Source: Peptococcaceae bacterium (GTDB lineage Bacteria > Bacillota > Desulfitobacteriia > Desulfitobacteriales > Syntrophobotulaceae). From it: a DNA stretch of 64,000 bases. Within the stretch, counting starts at the first letter, position 1; each line of letters starts with the position of its first letter. A program made the position numbers and the translations under genes. The DNA is taken from the NCBI GenBank assembly GCA_012517475.1, contig JAAYUV010000022.1, forward strand, positions 1-64,000, given 5' to 3'. Below the pieces are notes generated by a model. That model did not search any database. It saw only the letters and a program-made list of their open reading frames with translations, and was not told the DNA's origin. This document shows, piece after piece, positions 9,433 to 18,010 of the stretch.

Positions 9433-10476
9433 TCAAGAAATATCTGGCGGGAATCTATAAAACAATATTTTTTCAGTTATTTGGCCGAATCTATCCTGCC
9501 ATTTCTTTTGCAGTTTTTCATATTCGCGAGGCGCGTGGATGATTTTCCCGATTCGAAAAAAAGCTCTCTTTGGGGAGAAGCCAGACTTAAAAAAAAGGAG
9601 GGAATTGCCGGGGGTGTTATCCGTACCTCCACCCAGATGGAGCTTCCGGCAGCCTAAGTCTTGAGCCATCTTTGCAGCCTCATCTAAGATAAGATTGGCG
9701 GCGCACAGCTTTTGGCCTTCGGTTCGGGTCCCAGCCAGGTGATATTCCATCAGGTAGGACTGTTTCATAAAAAGTGCCGCACCTAATACGGTATCTTTTT
9801 GAAAGCACAAGGCCAAGTAAGTCTGGGGCCAGCTCATTAATTTATCGAAATACGCGTCGGGAAAGAAATAGAATTTGTCTGCCTGGAGTTTCAACATAGC
9901 CTCTGTATATAAGTTAATAAAAACCTGACCTGGGTTGTCCGAACCTGAGTTCTCCTGGCTTGGATTTTCAGCTGTTCTCCATTCTACGCGTAAGCCGTTT
10001 GTTGCAGCTTTGCGGATGGCGGTCCGCACTCGTGTAGTGTACGAAGCAAAACGGTTATTCTCCTGAAGGTCGAGCCAGACTGTTTCCCGCATCGGGAGAA
10101 TCTCGCCGGGATAAAACCTCCAGTTTTCCAATAAGGGGTGGAACCGGATAAATTCTGCCAGGACCCGGTTCTCCCGGCACCAGGTCAAATAATGCTGCCA
10201 GGCATGGGCGAGAAAGTCAGGTTCACATGTAGTGGCTAAAGGCCCCCCGTAATCATAGGGTGACTGAATGTCAAAAAACAAGGTACCTTCAACTTTTCCT
10301 AAGTGAAAAGCATGGTAGAATATCTCTCCGCCTTCTTGGTATACAAAAAAAAGTGGTGTTAGAGAGGGGTCCCGGAGAGAATCATTCACCACAAAATAGG
10401 GATGGAAGTAAGGGGATTTAAGCTCTTCCGGCAATTTTGCAAAGATATCGTCCGCAGTAGAGAGGTCGACCAGCAT
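9433..10476 (-). CDS. FemAB/GNAT-type acyltransferase, candidate for the LegH step
   Basis: 347 residues with the layout of FemAB-like or BioF2-like GNAT proteins: an N-terminal half with FFVYQEGGEIFYHAFHLGK, a TRVRTAIRKAATNGLRVEW segment and a C-terminal acyl-CoA or acyl-tRNA-binding half (LALCFQKDTVLGAALFM ... YHLAGTRTEGQKLCAANLILDEAAKMAQDLGCRKLHLGGG). The start at 10476 follows the legI stop by one base, with GAGGAG about 10 nt upstream; a longer frame from 10554 would overlap legI by 77 bp. The legionaminate route needs an N-acetyltransferase (LegH) after LegC. No LegH of the usual hexapeptide-repeat type is visible in the cluster, so this gene is the best candidate. That assignment is inferred from position only. 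Confidence 0.7.
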   Translation of the reverse strand: MLVDLSTADDIFAKLPEELKSPYFHPYFVVNDSLRDPSLTPLFFVYQEGGEIFYHAFHLGKVEGTLFFDIQSPYDYGGPLATTCEPDFLAHAWQHYLTWCRENRVLAEFIRFHPLLENWRFYPGEILPMRETVWLDLQENNRFASYTTRVRTAIRKAATNGLRVEWRTAENPSQENSGSDNPGQVFINLYTEAMLKLQADKFYFFPDAYFDKLMSWPQTYLALCFQKDTVLGAALFMKQSYLMEYHLAGTRTEGQKLCAANLILDEAAKMAQDLGCRKLHLGGGTDNTPGNSLLFFKSGFSPKRAFFRIGKIIHAPREYEKLQKKWQDRFGQITEKILFYRFPPDIS

Positions 10477-10477
10477 G

Positions 10478-11551
10478 TTACTCGATCTCCTCATCTGTTT
10501 GGTAGGTCTTTTCGGCTTTTCGTCCAAGATAATCCCAGTAGCGGGCAGGCTCAATTCCTGTGCCGGGACGCTTAAGACCTAAATTATCTTCGGTGAACAT
10601 CTCGCCTTTTTTGATTTCCTTTTTTGCTACCAAGCTTTTGCGTACAAGTGTTAGGTTCCGCAGCTCGGACGGAGCAGGAATTTTACGGGGAGAGCCCAGC
10701 GCCAGTTCGATTTGACGGACAGACCTGACCATTTGTTTTAACTCATCAGGTGAGAGAGAGGCTTGGTGGTCCGGACCAGGCAGGTTCTTATTCAGCGTAA
10801 AATGTTTTTCCAGCACTGATGCTCCCCTGGCTGCGGCAGCGATAGAGACTGCGATGCCTTGGCTGTGATCGGAGTAGCCTACGGGTAAGCCAAAGGTCTG
10901 CCGCAGGGTATCCATGGCCAGCAGGTTGATATCCTCAAAAGGGGCAGGGTATTCACTGGTGCAGTGAAGCAAGGTAACTTTTTCCTGCAGGGCCTTTTGT
11001 CCTTCAGAGGATAAATAGTTTTCGCGGAATGCTTTTGTGGAAGGAGAGGTGTCTTTGGTACAATAGCCAAAAGCGATAACCATCAGGGCGTTTTCAATTT
11101 CTCCCAGGCTGCTTATTCCGGTTGAAAGAATGATATCTGTGCCGGAACGGGCTGCTCTTAAAAGTAAGGGCAAGTTGGTAATTTCACCGGAGGCGACTTT
11201 TATTCTGGGAAGATGCAGGCGGCAGGTTAACAGTTCCAAGCTTGGCAGGTCAAACGGTGTGGAAAGAAAATCAAGGCCCTGTGACCGGCTGAAAGCGAGC
11301 AGTTCCTTATGATGGTCTTCATCAAGCTGAAATTTCCGGACCATTTCCAACTGACTTTCATTTTCGGAGGTAAGCCGTTCCTGATAGGGAGCCTTGGGAG
11401 CCTTGCTGCTGATTACTTCCCCGGCAATAAAGGTTTGAAATTTTACCGCATCAGCACCGGCATCTGCCGCCAGACGGATCATTTCCAGGGCCAGATCCGG
11501 GGAACCGTTATGATTTACGCCTGCTTCGGCGATGATATATACTTTTGTCAA
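10478..11551 (-). CDS. legI: Legionaminic acid synthase (NeuB family)
   Basis: 357 residues, normal for the family. It condenses a 2,4-diamino-2,4,6-trideoxyhexose (or ManNAc in NeuB proper) with phosphoenolpyruvate to form the nine-carbon acid. The NeuB TIM barrel opens with YIIAEAGVNHNGSPDLALEMIRLAADAGADAVKFQ. FLSTPFD, KVASGEITN, LHCTSEYPAP and GYSDHSQGI are diagnostic, and LEKHFTLNKNLPGPDHQASL contains catalytic-site residues. The last 70 residues form the SAF (antifreeze-like) domain (KSLVAKKEIKKGEMFTEDNL). It lies 5 bp after the aminotransferase-like gene in the same operon. NeuB, PseI and LegI cannot be separated by motif alone; PtmE and a NeuC-type epimerase nearby favour LegI. Confidence 0.88.
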   Translation of the reverse strand: MTKVYIIAEAGVNHNGSPDLALEMIRLAADAGADAVKFQTFIAGEVISSKAPKAPYQERLTSENESQLEMVRKFQLDEDHHKELLAFSRSQGLDFLSTPFDLPSLELLTCRLHLPRIKVASGEITNLPLLLRAARSGTDIILSTGISSLGEIENALMVIAFGYCTKDTSPSTKAFRENYLSSEGQKALQEKVTLLHCTSEYPAPFEDINLLAMDTLRQTFGLPVGYSDHSQGIAVSIAAAARGASVLEKHFTLNKNLPGPDHQASLSPDELKQMVRSVRQIELALGSPRKIPAPSELRNLTLVRKSLVAKKEIKKGEMFTEDNLGLKRPGTGIEPARYWDYLGRKAEKTYQTDEEIE

Positions 11552-11556
11552 TTCTT

Positions 11557-12672
11557 TTACACCTTCTTTGTCTGAAAAAAGTCGGAAAGTTTAGCCAGTA
11601 AATTATCTAAAGATGAAAAGTCAAGTCTCTGATCCAAAGGAAGAGTGAGGATGGAACGGCTGAGTTCAAGTTCGTGCCGCCATAGTGAATCTTCTTTCAT
11701 TTTTAACTGCCAGTGGACGGGACAAAAGACTCTTTGGTCTGCAAGATATTCCCGAAGCCTGTCTCTGTAGGATGGCGCTACGACAATCGGCAGACCCAGG
11801 GGAACTTCTCCTTGCTCTAAAGAATCGAAGAGGGGATGGATAAGATCTTCATCGTATTCTCGCCGCTTTAGGCCATTGATAAGATAAAAAAAGTTATTCC
11901 GCCTTTTCGCCGTGATTTCCGCCGCATTTGTCCTCGACAGCAAGTATTTGGAGATATAAGAAATTTTTCTGGGTTTGGCGAAATTATCGATCATATTCTC
12001 AGCTTCGGCAAACAAATCCAAAAATATCTTATCGCTGCTATACGGACGTATTAATTTGCCGATAAGCCTGCGGGAAACAAAAGCCTCGTCGGCAGGTTCG
12101 ATCATATTGCCTTCTTCAAGGGGATAGTGGGAATAAAGCAAAGCACCGTCCGGCTGGGGAAAGAATTTACGAAAACTGCAGACCGCATAGTCAAATTTTC
12201 CGGGATGGCTGTTGAGCATGGCTTGTACGCAGTCTTCAATAATAAAAAATGAGTGCCGTTCTTTCATTGCTTCCAGGTATTGTTCCAAAATTAGATTTCT
12301 TTTTCCAAAGTAATGGATGAAAAGAAAGGTCTCGCCGGCCAGTTTTTCGGGCAAACCGCAAGGGGTATTAAGATCGCGGCCTGTAGAATAATAGTTCAGT
12401 GTAAACCCCAATTTTAAGAACGGCAATTCTACGGATTGGCAGCAATAACGCGGCAGCCAGGCTTCCCGCTTTCCACCTTGGCTAAGTATATCTGAAAGGG
12501 CTAAATAAATAGCTGAGCGACCGCTGTCCAGGTAAAGGGTGTTTTCTTTGCTGCACAGCGGCACGATAGAGTTTGATTCAGGCTTGAGGAAGTCTTCTAA
12601 GGTGATCTCCAGTTCTCCCCCCAGAGTGACGTTGAGCTCATTCCCGGTAGTTAAGACAGTTGTCGAGGTCAT
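11557..12672 (-). CDS. DegT/DnrJ/EryC1-like PLP-dependent sugar aminotransferase, second in cluster
   Basis: 371 residues. Fold-type I aminotransferase features are visible but diverged: LYLDSGRSAIYLALSDIL near residue 45, FFIIEDCVQAML with the Asp that contacts the PLP ring nitrogen, and CSFRKFFPQPDGALLYS, whose Lys is the likely Schiff-base residue. The protein is clearly distinct from the LegC enzyme in the same cluster. The start has AAGGAAG upstream and overlaps legG by 35 bp. Because LegC already performs the known transamination, this enzyme may make a modified sugar or act on another substrate. It might also have lost activity, although the key Asp and Lys are present. Substrate unknown. 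Confidence 0.65.
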   Translation of the reverse strand: MTSTTVLTTGNELNVTLGGELEITLEDFLKPESNSIVPLCSKENTLYLDSGRSAIYLALSDILSQGGKREAWLPRYCCQSVELPFLKLGFTLNYYSTGRDLNTPCGLPEKLAGETFLFIHYFGKRNLILEQYLEAMKERHSFFIIEDCVQAMLNSHPGKFDYAVCSFRKFFPQPDGALLYSHYPLEEGNMIEPADEAFVSRRLIGKLIRPYSSDKIFLDLFAEAENMIDNFAKPRKISYISKYLLSRTNAAEITAKRRNNFFYLINGLKRREYDEDLIHPLFDSLEQGEVPLGLPIVVAPSYRDRLREYLADQRVFCPVHWQLKMKEDSLWRHELELSRSILTLPLDQRLDFSSLDNLLAKLSDFFQTKKV

Positions 12673-13822
12673 AGAATTTCTTCCTTACAATATTTTTAAG
12701 ATCAATATCTTTAAGCTTTTCTTTTATCTGTTTTGAAGCGTTGCAGTCTCCGTATAACGACTCTACTTTGGCCAGCTTATTTTGGAATTCTTCCGAAAGG
12801 GCACGGTCGATCGCAGCGATGATATCCTTCCTGTCTTCAAGGCAATCAATAATGGAGGAAGCCTTTAACCGGCCTTGCTGCCTGCTGCCGATATTAACGG
12901 TCGCCTTCTTTAAAGCGGGTGCTTCCACAATGCCGCTGGATGAATTGCCGATGATTACCTGGCAGTGCTGCATTAAGCTTAAGTAATTCAGCTGTCCGAG
13001 GGAGATAAAGAATCCTACTTTTTCTTTGTGCTTAAGTGCGTATTGTTTGAGTAGCCTTGTAATGGTTTTTCCGCCCATATCGGCATTGGGTGCTGTAATA
13101 ATAATTCTTGCTTCCGGATAATGATCCAGGGCGGCCAGCAGTTCCCCTACATCCTTTTCGATATCCTTTTCTTCAAGGGTGACCGGATGGTAGGTAACCA
13201 GGAAATTCAATGGTCCGAGTTGGAAATCGATTTGCTGTTCCAATTTGTCGCGGGAGAGAAGCGGGAGTCTTTTTAAGTTATCCAGAGCCGGATCGCCGAA
13301 ATTGAAAACGCGACAGGGTTCTTCCCCCAGTTGAATTACTCTTTGTCGATAGCAGGCATTAGCGACAAAATGCAGGTGGGACATTTTGGTAATGGAGTGA
13401 CGGATGGCTTCATCTACTGCTCCTTCTGTGCTTTCACCGCCGGAAATATGGGCAATCGGAAGTCTGGCAAGCAAGGCGGCCTGGGCGGCGGCCAGGATTT
13501 CGTACCTGTCTCCCAGCAGCACGAGGAGTTCCGGCTGCAGCCGCTCTATGGCATCGGCGAAGCCGATTATACCCAGTCCCAGGGACTTGGCCATACCGGT
13601 CGAGGAGTCGCTGGCAAGGAGTATTTCCAGTTTTTCATTAATATAAAAACCGTCTTGCTCGATTTTCCGGTAGGTAAGCCCGTATTCAGGAGCCAAATGA
13701 GATCCGGTCGCGATGAGCTGCAATTCCATCCCGGGATCAGCCTCAATTTCTTTCAGCAGCCAATAAAGCAAGCCGTACTCAGCCCTGCTGCCGGTGACAA
13801 CGCATATCTTCCTTCTTGGCAT
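12638..13822 (-). CDS. legG: Hydrolysing UDP/GDP-sugar 2-epimerase (NeuC/LegG family)
   Basis: 394 residues with the GT-B-like fold of NeuC enzymes: ICVVTGSRAEYGLLYWLL at the N-terminus, LLVLLGDRYEILAAAQAALLARLPIAHISGGE near residue 100, VTYHPVTLE in the middle, and IIGNSSSGIVEAPALKKATVNIGSRQQGR towards the C-terminus. These enzymes remove the nucleotide and invert C2 to give the mannose-type precursor for LegI. This is the first gene of a seven-gene minus-strand operon running to 5120; its ATG follows GGAGGGGG. A NeuC-type epimerase rather than a PseG-type hydrolase is the main reason to call the pathway legionaminate. Confidence 0.88.
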   Translation of the reverse strand: MPRRKICVVTGSRAEYGLLYWLLKEIEADPGMELQLIATGSHLAPEYGLTYRKIEQDGFYINEKLEILLASDSSTGMAKSLGLGIIGFADAIERLQPELLVLLGDRYEILAAAQAALLARLPIAHISGGESTEGAVDEAIRHSITKMSHLHFVANACYRQRVIQLGEEPCRVFNFGDPALDNLKRLPLLSRDKLEQQIDFQLGPLNFLVTYHPVTLEEKDIEKDVGELLAALDHYPEARIIITAPNADMGGKTITRLLKQYALKHKEKVGFFISLGQLNYLSLMQHCQVIIGNSSSGIVEAPALKKATVNIGSRQQGRLKASSIIDCLEDRKDIIAAIDRALSEEFQNKLAKVESLYGDCNASKQIKEKLKDIDLKNIVRKKFYDLDNCLNYRE

Positions 13823-13954
13823 AGGCCCCCTCCGTAACCAGCTTTAGCTTTTAACATAGGTCTAATTGTTATCATAATATGAGTTGATAATAAGCTTTGG
13901 TGCTAAACGGCCGGGTAATATCAAAAAAGTGCCAAACATGGAGGAAGCTAAAAT

Positions 13955-14623
13955 ATGAAAAGTTTTGACACGGTTTGGGAAGAAATTCACGGAGAACGGG
14001 AATGGGGCAAATACCCCAGTGAAGAGGTAATTCGATTCATTGCCAGAAACTTTTATGACAAAAAAAAATCCGGGATAAAATTGCTGGATGCCGGCTGCGG
14101 GACAGGGGCTGTCACCTGGTTTATGGCCCGGGAAGGGTTTGAAGTTTATGCGTTTGACGGCTCAGAAGCAGCAGTTTGTAAAGCCAGGCAAAGATTACAG
14201 GCAGAGGGACTGGCTGCCGAGGTTATCAGGAGTGACGCCGCCCCTATGCCTTACCCGGATGGATTTTTTGACGGGGTTGTAGATTCAGCTATGCTTTATG
14301 CCAATACGGTGGAAAATATTAAAGCAATTTTAAAGGAATGCTGCAGGGTGCTGAAAGAAGGGGGAAGATTCTTTTCCACCGGCTTGTTTAAAACAGGTAT
14401 GACCGGATATGGCACAGGTGAAAAGCTGGAAGAAAACACCTACCGGGAGATCACGGTGGGGAGTTTGGCCCACCGGGGCACTGCCCATTTTTTCGAGAAA
14501 GAGGAAATTATACAGTTATGGTCCGGGGCCGGGTTCAAAAGCATCATGGTTGATTCCCTGGAAAGAACTGATCGAGGTGGTACGGACAGGGTAAGCTACT
14601 TCATGGCGGAAGCACAAAAGTAA
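13955..14623 (+). CDS. Class I SAM-dependent methyltransferase
   Basis: 222 residues. The SAM-binding motif I is LLDAGCGTGAVTWFMAREG (about residues 44-62), followed by YAFDGSEAAV, a RSDAAPMPYPDGFFDGVVDSAML segment and LKECCRVLKEGGRFFSTGL (post-motif II), the pattern of Methyltransf_11 enzymes. GGAGG lies 10 nt upstream of the ATG. It interrupts the legionaminate genes on the opposite strand, between legG and legC. Sugar or protein methylation in the same decoration system is plausible, since methylated legionaminate derivatives are known in other bacteria, but the substrate cannot be read here. Confidence 0.8.
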   Translation: MKSFDTVWEEIHGEREWGKYPSEEVIRFIARNFYDKKKSGIKLLDAGCGTGAVTWFMAREGFEVYAFDGSEAAVCKARQRLQAEGLAAEVIRSDAAPMPYPDGFFDGVVDSAMLYANTVENIKAILKECCRVLKEGGRFFSTGLFKTGMTGYGTGEKLEENTYREITVGSLAHRGTAHFFEKEEIIQLWSGAGFKSIMVDSLERTDRGGTDRVSYFMAEAQK

Positions 14624-14642
14624 CTCTCGTTAGAAAGCTTTC

Positions 14643-15809
14643 TTAGAGAAAGGCGCTGCTGGGAAGATTGATCAGGCGGCGTTCCAGGCTTTCAGCCACG
14701 CTCAGGTCCATTTGCGGGCAGCTTTGATACATGGGGAGCTTGGGTATCAAGGTCCAGGCCGGTCTGGTTTTGATGCCTAAGCCATTGGTTAACTCCAGAA
14801 GGGTGTCCCGGTTTGACGAGTATTTCTCGTCCAGGAGCAGCACGTTTAACCAGTAATTGCTGCGGGCAAAATCTGCTTCTCTAAATATTTTTACCCCTTC
14901 TATCTCCGCAAAGGCCTTCTGATAGCGTAAGGCTAACGACCTTTTTTTCTCCAGAAAATCAGGAAGCTGTTCAAGCTGGGCGCAGCCCAGGGCAGCGTTA
15001 ATATCCGGCATTCTGTAATTGTATCCCACCCGGTCATGATGAAAGGACCAGGGATGGGGTAATTTAGCCTGAGTAGTGAGGTGTTTGGCAGATGCGGCCA
15101 GGGAAGCATTGTTGGTCAGAATTGCACCACCGCCGCCGGTAGTAATAATTTTATTGCCGTTAAAGCTAAGTGCCGAAAATTCACTCCGGCTTCCGGTATG
15201 GTAACCTTTATAAAATGAACCTAAAGATTCCGCAGCATCTTCCACCAGCACAAGCCGGAATCGCCGGCAAACCTCCAACAAGGGGTCAATGTCCACCGGC
15301 TGCCCGAATGTGTGCATCGGTATTACTGCTCTGATGCGACGGCCGCTTTTTTTATTGAAACAGCCGTCAGGTCTTAGTTCTGAGATTTCTTCCAGATAAG
15401 CTGCAAGCTTAAAGGGATCCAGCCCCAGAGTTCTTTCCTCGCAGTCGGCAAAATGGGGCACAGCCCCACAGTAGCTAACGGCATTGGCAGTGGCCACAAA
15501 AGTAAGAGCCGGTACGAAAACTTCGTCGTCCCTTGTTACTCCAGCCAGGAGCAGACAGGTGTAGAGCGCTGCGGTGCCGTTGACAACTGCTATCACGTGC
15601 TTTGCCCCGGTATATTCGGACAGATATTTTTCAAAGCGGTCAACATATTTCCCCGCCGACGAAACCCAGCCGCTGTCCAAAGATTCTTTAACGTAATTCC
15701 ATTCATTCCCCTGAAATAGCGGCTCGTGCAGAGCAACCGGCTTTTGTCCACTGGGTAAAACACTCAGTAGAGTATCGAGGATTGTATCCAGATCAAATTT
15801 CTTTTTCAT
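14643..15809 (-). CDS. legC: LegC-family sugar aminotransferase
   Basis: 388 residues of DegT/DnrJ/EryC1 type. Motifs include HEPLFQGNEWNYVKESLDSGWVSSAGKYVDRFEKYL at the N-terminus, AVVNGTAALYTCLLLAGV, LVEDAAESLGS with the PLP-ring Asp, and SFNGNKIITTGGGGAIL with the Schiff-base Lys. In the known pathway LegC adds the 4-amino group to the keto sugar made by LegB, using glutamate and PLP. Its ATG overlaps the legB stop (ATGA), so the two are translationally coupled. The convergent methyltransferase ends 19 bp beyond its stop. Confidence 0.9.
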   Translation of the reverse strand: MKKKFDLDTILDTLLSVLPSGQKPVALHEPLFQGNEWNYVKESLDSGWVSSAGKYVDRFEKYLSEYTGAKHVIAVVNGTAALYTCLLLAGVTRDDEVFVPALTFVATANAVSYCGAVPHFADCEERTLGLDPFKLAAYLEEISELRPDGCFNKKSGRRIRAVIPMHTFGQPVDIDPLLEVCRRFRLVLVEDAAESLGSFYKGYHTGSRSEFSALSFNGNKIITTGGGGAILTNNASLAASAKHLTTQAKLPHPWSFHHDRVGYNYRMPDINAALGCAQLEQLPDFLEKKRSLALRYQKAFAEIEGVKIFREADFARSNYWLNVLLLDEKYSSNRDTLLELTNGLGIKTRPAWTLIPKLPMYQSCPQMDLSVAESLERRLINLPSSAFL

Positions 15810-16816
15810 AGGTTATAGACTCCCGGACGATATTTTTTTAGATTCCGGCTTTTGCTGAACCAGGCTATCGTTTCATCTAATCCTTTTTGCAGTCCTTTAT
15901 AACCTGCATATGACGGTTCCCACCCCAGCAGTTTTTTGGCTTTACCGTTATCTGACAGCAAACGTTCTACCTCGCTCTTTTCGGGACGGGCCCGTTCCGC
16001 TTCGCTTTTGATTTCTACTTGTACTTGCATCCGTTCTGCAATACATTTTACTAATTCCCCGATAGAAATTTCGAAGCCGGTTCCTAAATTAATGACATTA
16101 CCTGACGCAGCATCGGATTGAGCTCCGCTTATCACTCCTCTTACGGTGTCCGGGACGTAGCTGAAATCCCGGGTAGGATGGGTTGAGCCTAATTTGATGA
16201 TACGCTGCCCCCCGGCAATTTGGGTAATGATGGCAGGGATGACTGCCCGCGTCGATTGCCGGGGGCCGTAGGTGTTAAAGGGGCGGATGATGGTGACAGG
16301 CGTTTCAAAGGAATGATAAAACGCCAGGGCCATCTGATCGGCGGCAATCTTGGTGGCTGAGTAAGGTGACTGACCGAGCAGGGGATGGTCCTCGTGAATC
16401 GGAGTAAAACGGGCAGTACCGTAAACCTCGCTGGTAGAAGTGTGGACGACTTTTTCCACACCAAGATTGCGGGCGGCTTTTAGAATATTTAGAGTGCCTT
16501 TGATATTGGTATCCACATAGGTATCCGGAGAATGATAGGAGTAGGGAATGGCGACCAAAGCCGCCAGGTGGATCACTACTTGGCAGCCTTTTACGGCATC
16601 TTGGACTCTTTGCGGATCACGGATATCTCCGGGGAATATATCGAGATTTTCCTGGAGTGACTTTGGGGTATAGTCCAACCAACCCCAGGAATTAAATGAA
16701 TTGTAGAAAACAAAAGCGCGTACGCTGTACCCTGAACGCAGCAGTTCTTCCGTTAAATGCGAGCCGATAAAACCGTCGGCCCCGGTTACCAAAATTTTTT
16801 TACCCTGCAGATTCAT
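15806..16816 (-). CDS. legB: NAD-dependent sugar 4,6-dehydratase (LegB family)
   Basis: 336 residues of the extended short-chain dehydrogenase family. The dinucleotide motif is ILVTGADGFIGSHL, followed by DIRDPQRV, HLAALVAIPYSY, HTSTSEVYGTA and the catalytic SPYSATK (YxxxK). It dehydrates GDP- or UDP-GlcNAc to the 4-keto-6-deoxy sugar, the first pathway step. I chose the ATG at 16816, preceded by GGGGGA; a GTG at 16843 is also in frame but adds a nine-residue unsupported extension. legB and legC form a separate two-gene unit upstream of the main operon on the same strand. Confidence 0.9.
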   Translation of the reverse strand: MNLQGKKILVTGADGFIGSHLTEELLRSGYSVRAFVFYNSFNSWGWLDYTPKSLQENLDIFPGDIRDPQRVQDAVKGCQVVIHLAALVAIPYSYHSPDTYVDTNIKGTLNILKAARNLGVEKVVHTSTSEVYGTARFTPIHEDHPLLGQSPYSATKIAADQMALAFYHSFETPVTIIRPFNTYGPRQSTRAVIPAIITQIAGGQRIIKLGSTHPTRDFSYVPDTVRGVISGAQSDAASGNVINLGTGFEISIGELVKCIAERMQVQVEIKSEAERARPEKSEVERLLSDNGKAKKLLGWEPSYAGYKGLQKGLDETIAWFSKSRNLKKYRPGVYNL

Positions 16817-17018
16817 GCAAATCCCCCGTTTACTAATTTTCACCTAAAGAATTACCTGTTTGTAAAGTATTCAACTGCGGGAGGATTTGCTTAAAAATTA
16901 TTTATAAAAAGGACTCTATAAGTAATGTTTATTCTATATCAAAAGGGACAAGAGTCAGTGCCCGGACATATTATGGATATTAGAAAGAACTGTTTGATGA
17001 GGACAGGTGGAACGATTG

Positions 17019-17870
17019 ATGTCGGAACGGATTTTCATTCCGGTTAAACGTCTTGAAGTTGTCAATAACGTAATTCGATTACCTTATCCTGATTCTCAGG
17101 AAACGAGAATAGGGACGGTAAATAATGTTGTTTACAGGTCAATTATGCAGTTTGACTTCAGTGCTTTACCGGTGGGATCAACCGTTGATAATTCTTTCTT
17201 TACATTATACATTGAATATCAGGCCCAACCTTTGGAAGACAAGGTTTTTGCCATACACAAGATAACTCAAAACTGGTCATCAGCACCTAATACTATCTGT
17301 CCTATATTTGACCCTGTACCCGCGGCTGTGTTTACGGTAGGACAAGGAACTACGCAGGTAAATGTAGATATCACCGGTCTTACGGAAGATTGGATCAGGG
17401 ATCCCCAGCGGAATTTTGGCATGCTCATTAAGTCCCTTGACGAGAATATCGGGAACACGGAAATAAGGGTATACTGCACAAAGGCAAAAAATACTCAATT
17501 ATGGCCGTCTTTAACTCTTAGTTTCAACAATATTGAAGTGAATGTTGAGCCAATATTTGTAAAACAAACTGAAAACGGCTTGATTGCTCAGACCTATTCC
17601 CAATTCAGTGCGGCAAGAAAAATGGGAAAGGCTATTTTCAGTTCATTCTTTGTAAAGAATACAGGTTTGAACAGCTTAATTGTACAGCTTCAGGTATCCG
17701 CCGATGGGTTAAGCTATGTTCCTGACGGCAAGGAGAAAGAAGTCCTTTCCGGAGAGGAGGCAATATTTGTTCCCAAATATTTCGGAGAATTTGACCGGAT
17801 AGCTTACCGTTCCGGCAGTGCCGGCCAGGTAACTACGCTGGACATTATTTACGTTGCCAAACTCATATAA
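17019..17870 (+). CDS. DNRLRE-domain protein with DUF6385-like C-terminus
   Basis: 283 residues. The first 165 or so match the DNRLRE (disaggregatase-related) beta-sandwich domain: SERIFIPVKRLEVV, YRSIMQFDFSALPVGSTVDNSFFTLYIEYQ and HKITQNWSSAPNTI, then VNVDITGLTEDWIRDPQRNFGMLIKSLDE. The C-terminal 110 residues (GKAIFSSFFVKNTGLNSLIVQLQVSADG ... RIAYRSGSAGQVTTLDIIYVAKL) resemble the C-terminal domain of the protein at 4454-5041. AGGTGG precedes the ATG at 17019; a GTG at 17007 is the alternative. No signal peptide is seen. DNRLRE domains are typically found in extracellular structural proteins, so a surface or spore-coat component is plausible. Confidence 0.75.
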   Translation: MSERIFIPVKRLEVVNNVIRLPYPDSQETRIGTVNNVVYRSIMQFDFSALPVGSTVDNSFFTLYIEYQAQPLEDKVFAIHKITQNWSSAPNTICPIFDPVPAAVFTVGQGTTQVNVDITGLTEDWIRDPQRNFGMLIKSLDENIGNTEIRVYCTKAKNTQLWPSLTLSFNNIEVNVEPIFVKQTENGLIAQTYSQFSAARKMGKAIFSSFFVKNTGLNSLIVQLQVSADGLSYVPDGKEKEVLSGEEAIFVPKYFGEFDRIAYRSGSAGQVTTLDIIYVAKLI

Positions 17871-18010
17871 ACGAGTTAACGGCTTTTTCTCCAAATTTAT
17901 TTTTGAGTTAAAGAAAGTTTTACTTATCTCAGAGATTATCCAATAAAATAGAGGGTGTTGCAAAACTACTTAATTAGTTAACGATGCCAAAGTAGCGTTA
18001 TTATCCAGGC

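Noticed and set aside
13331-13837. 168-codon plus-strand frame opposite legG
   Set aside because: legG is a full-length recognisable NeuC-family gene; the opposite frame is a shadow with no motifs.
14624-14652. Palindrome AGAAAGCTTTCT as a terminator between the methyltransferase and legC
   Set aside because: The dyad is short, overlaps the legC stop and lacks a T-run on either strand.
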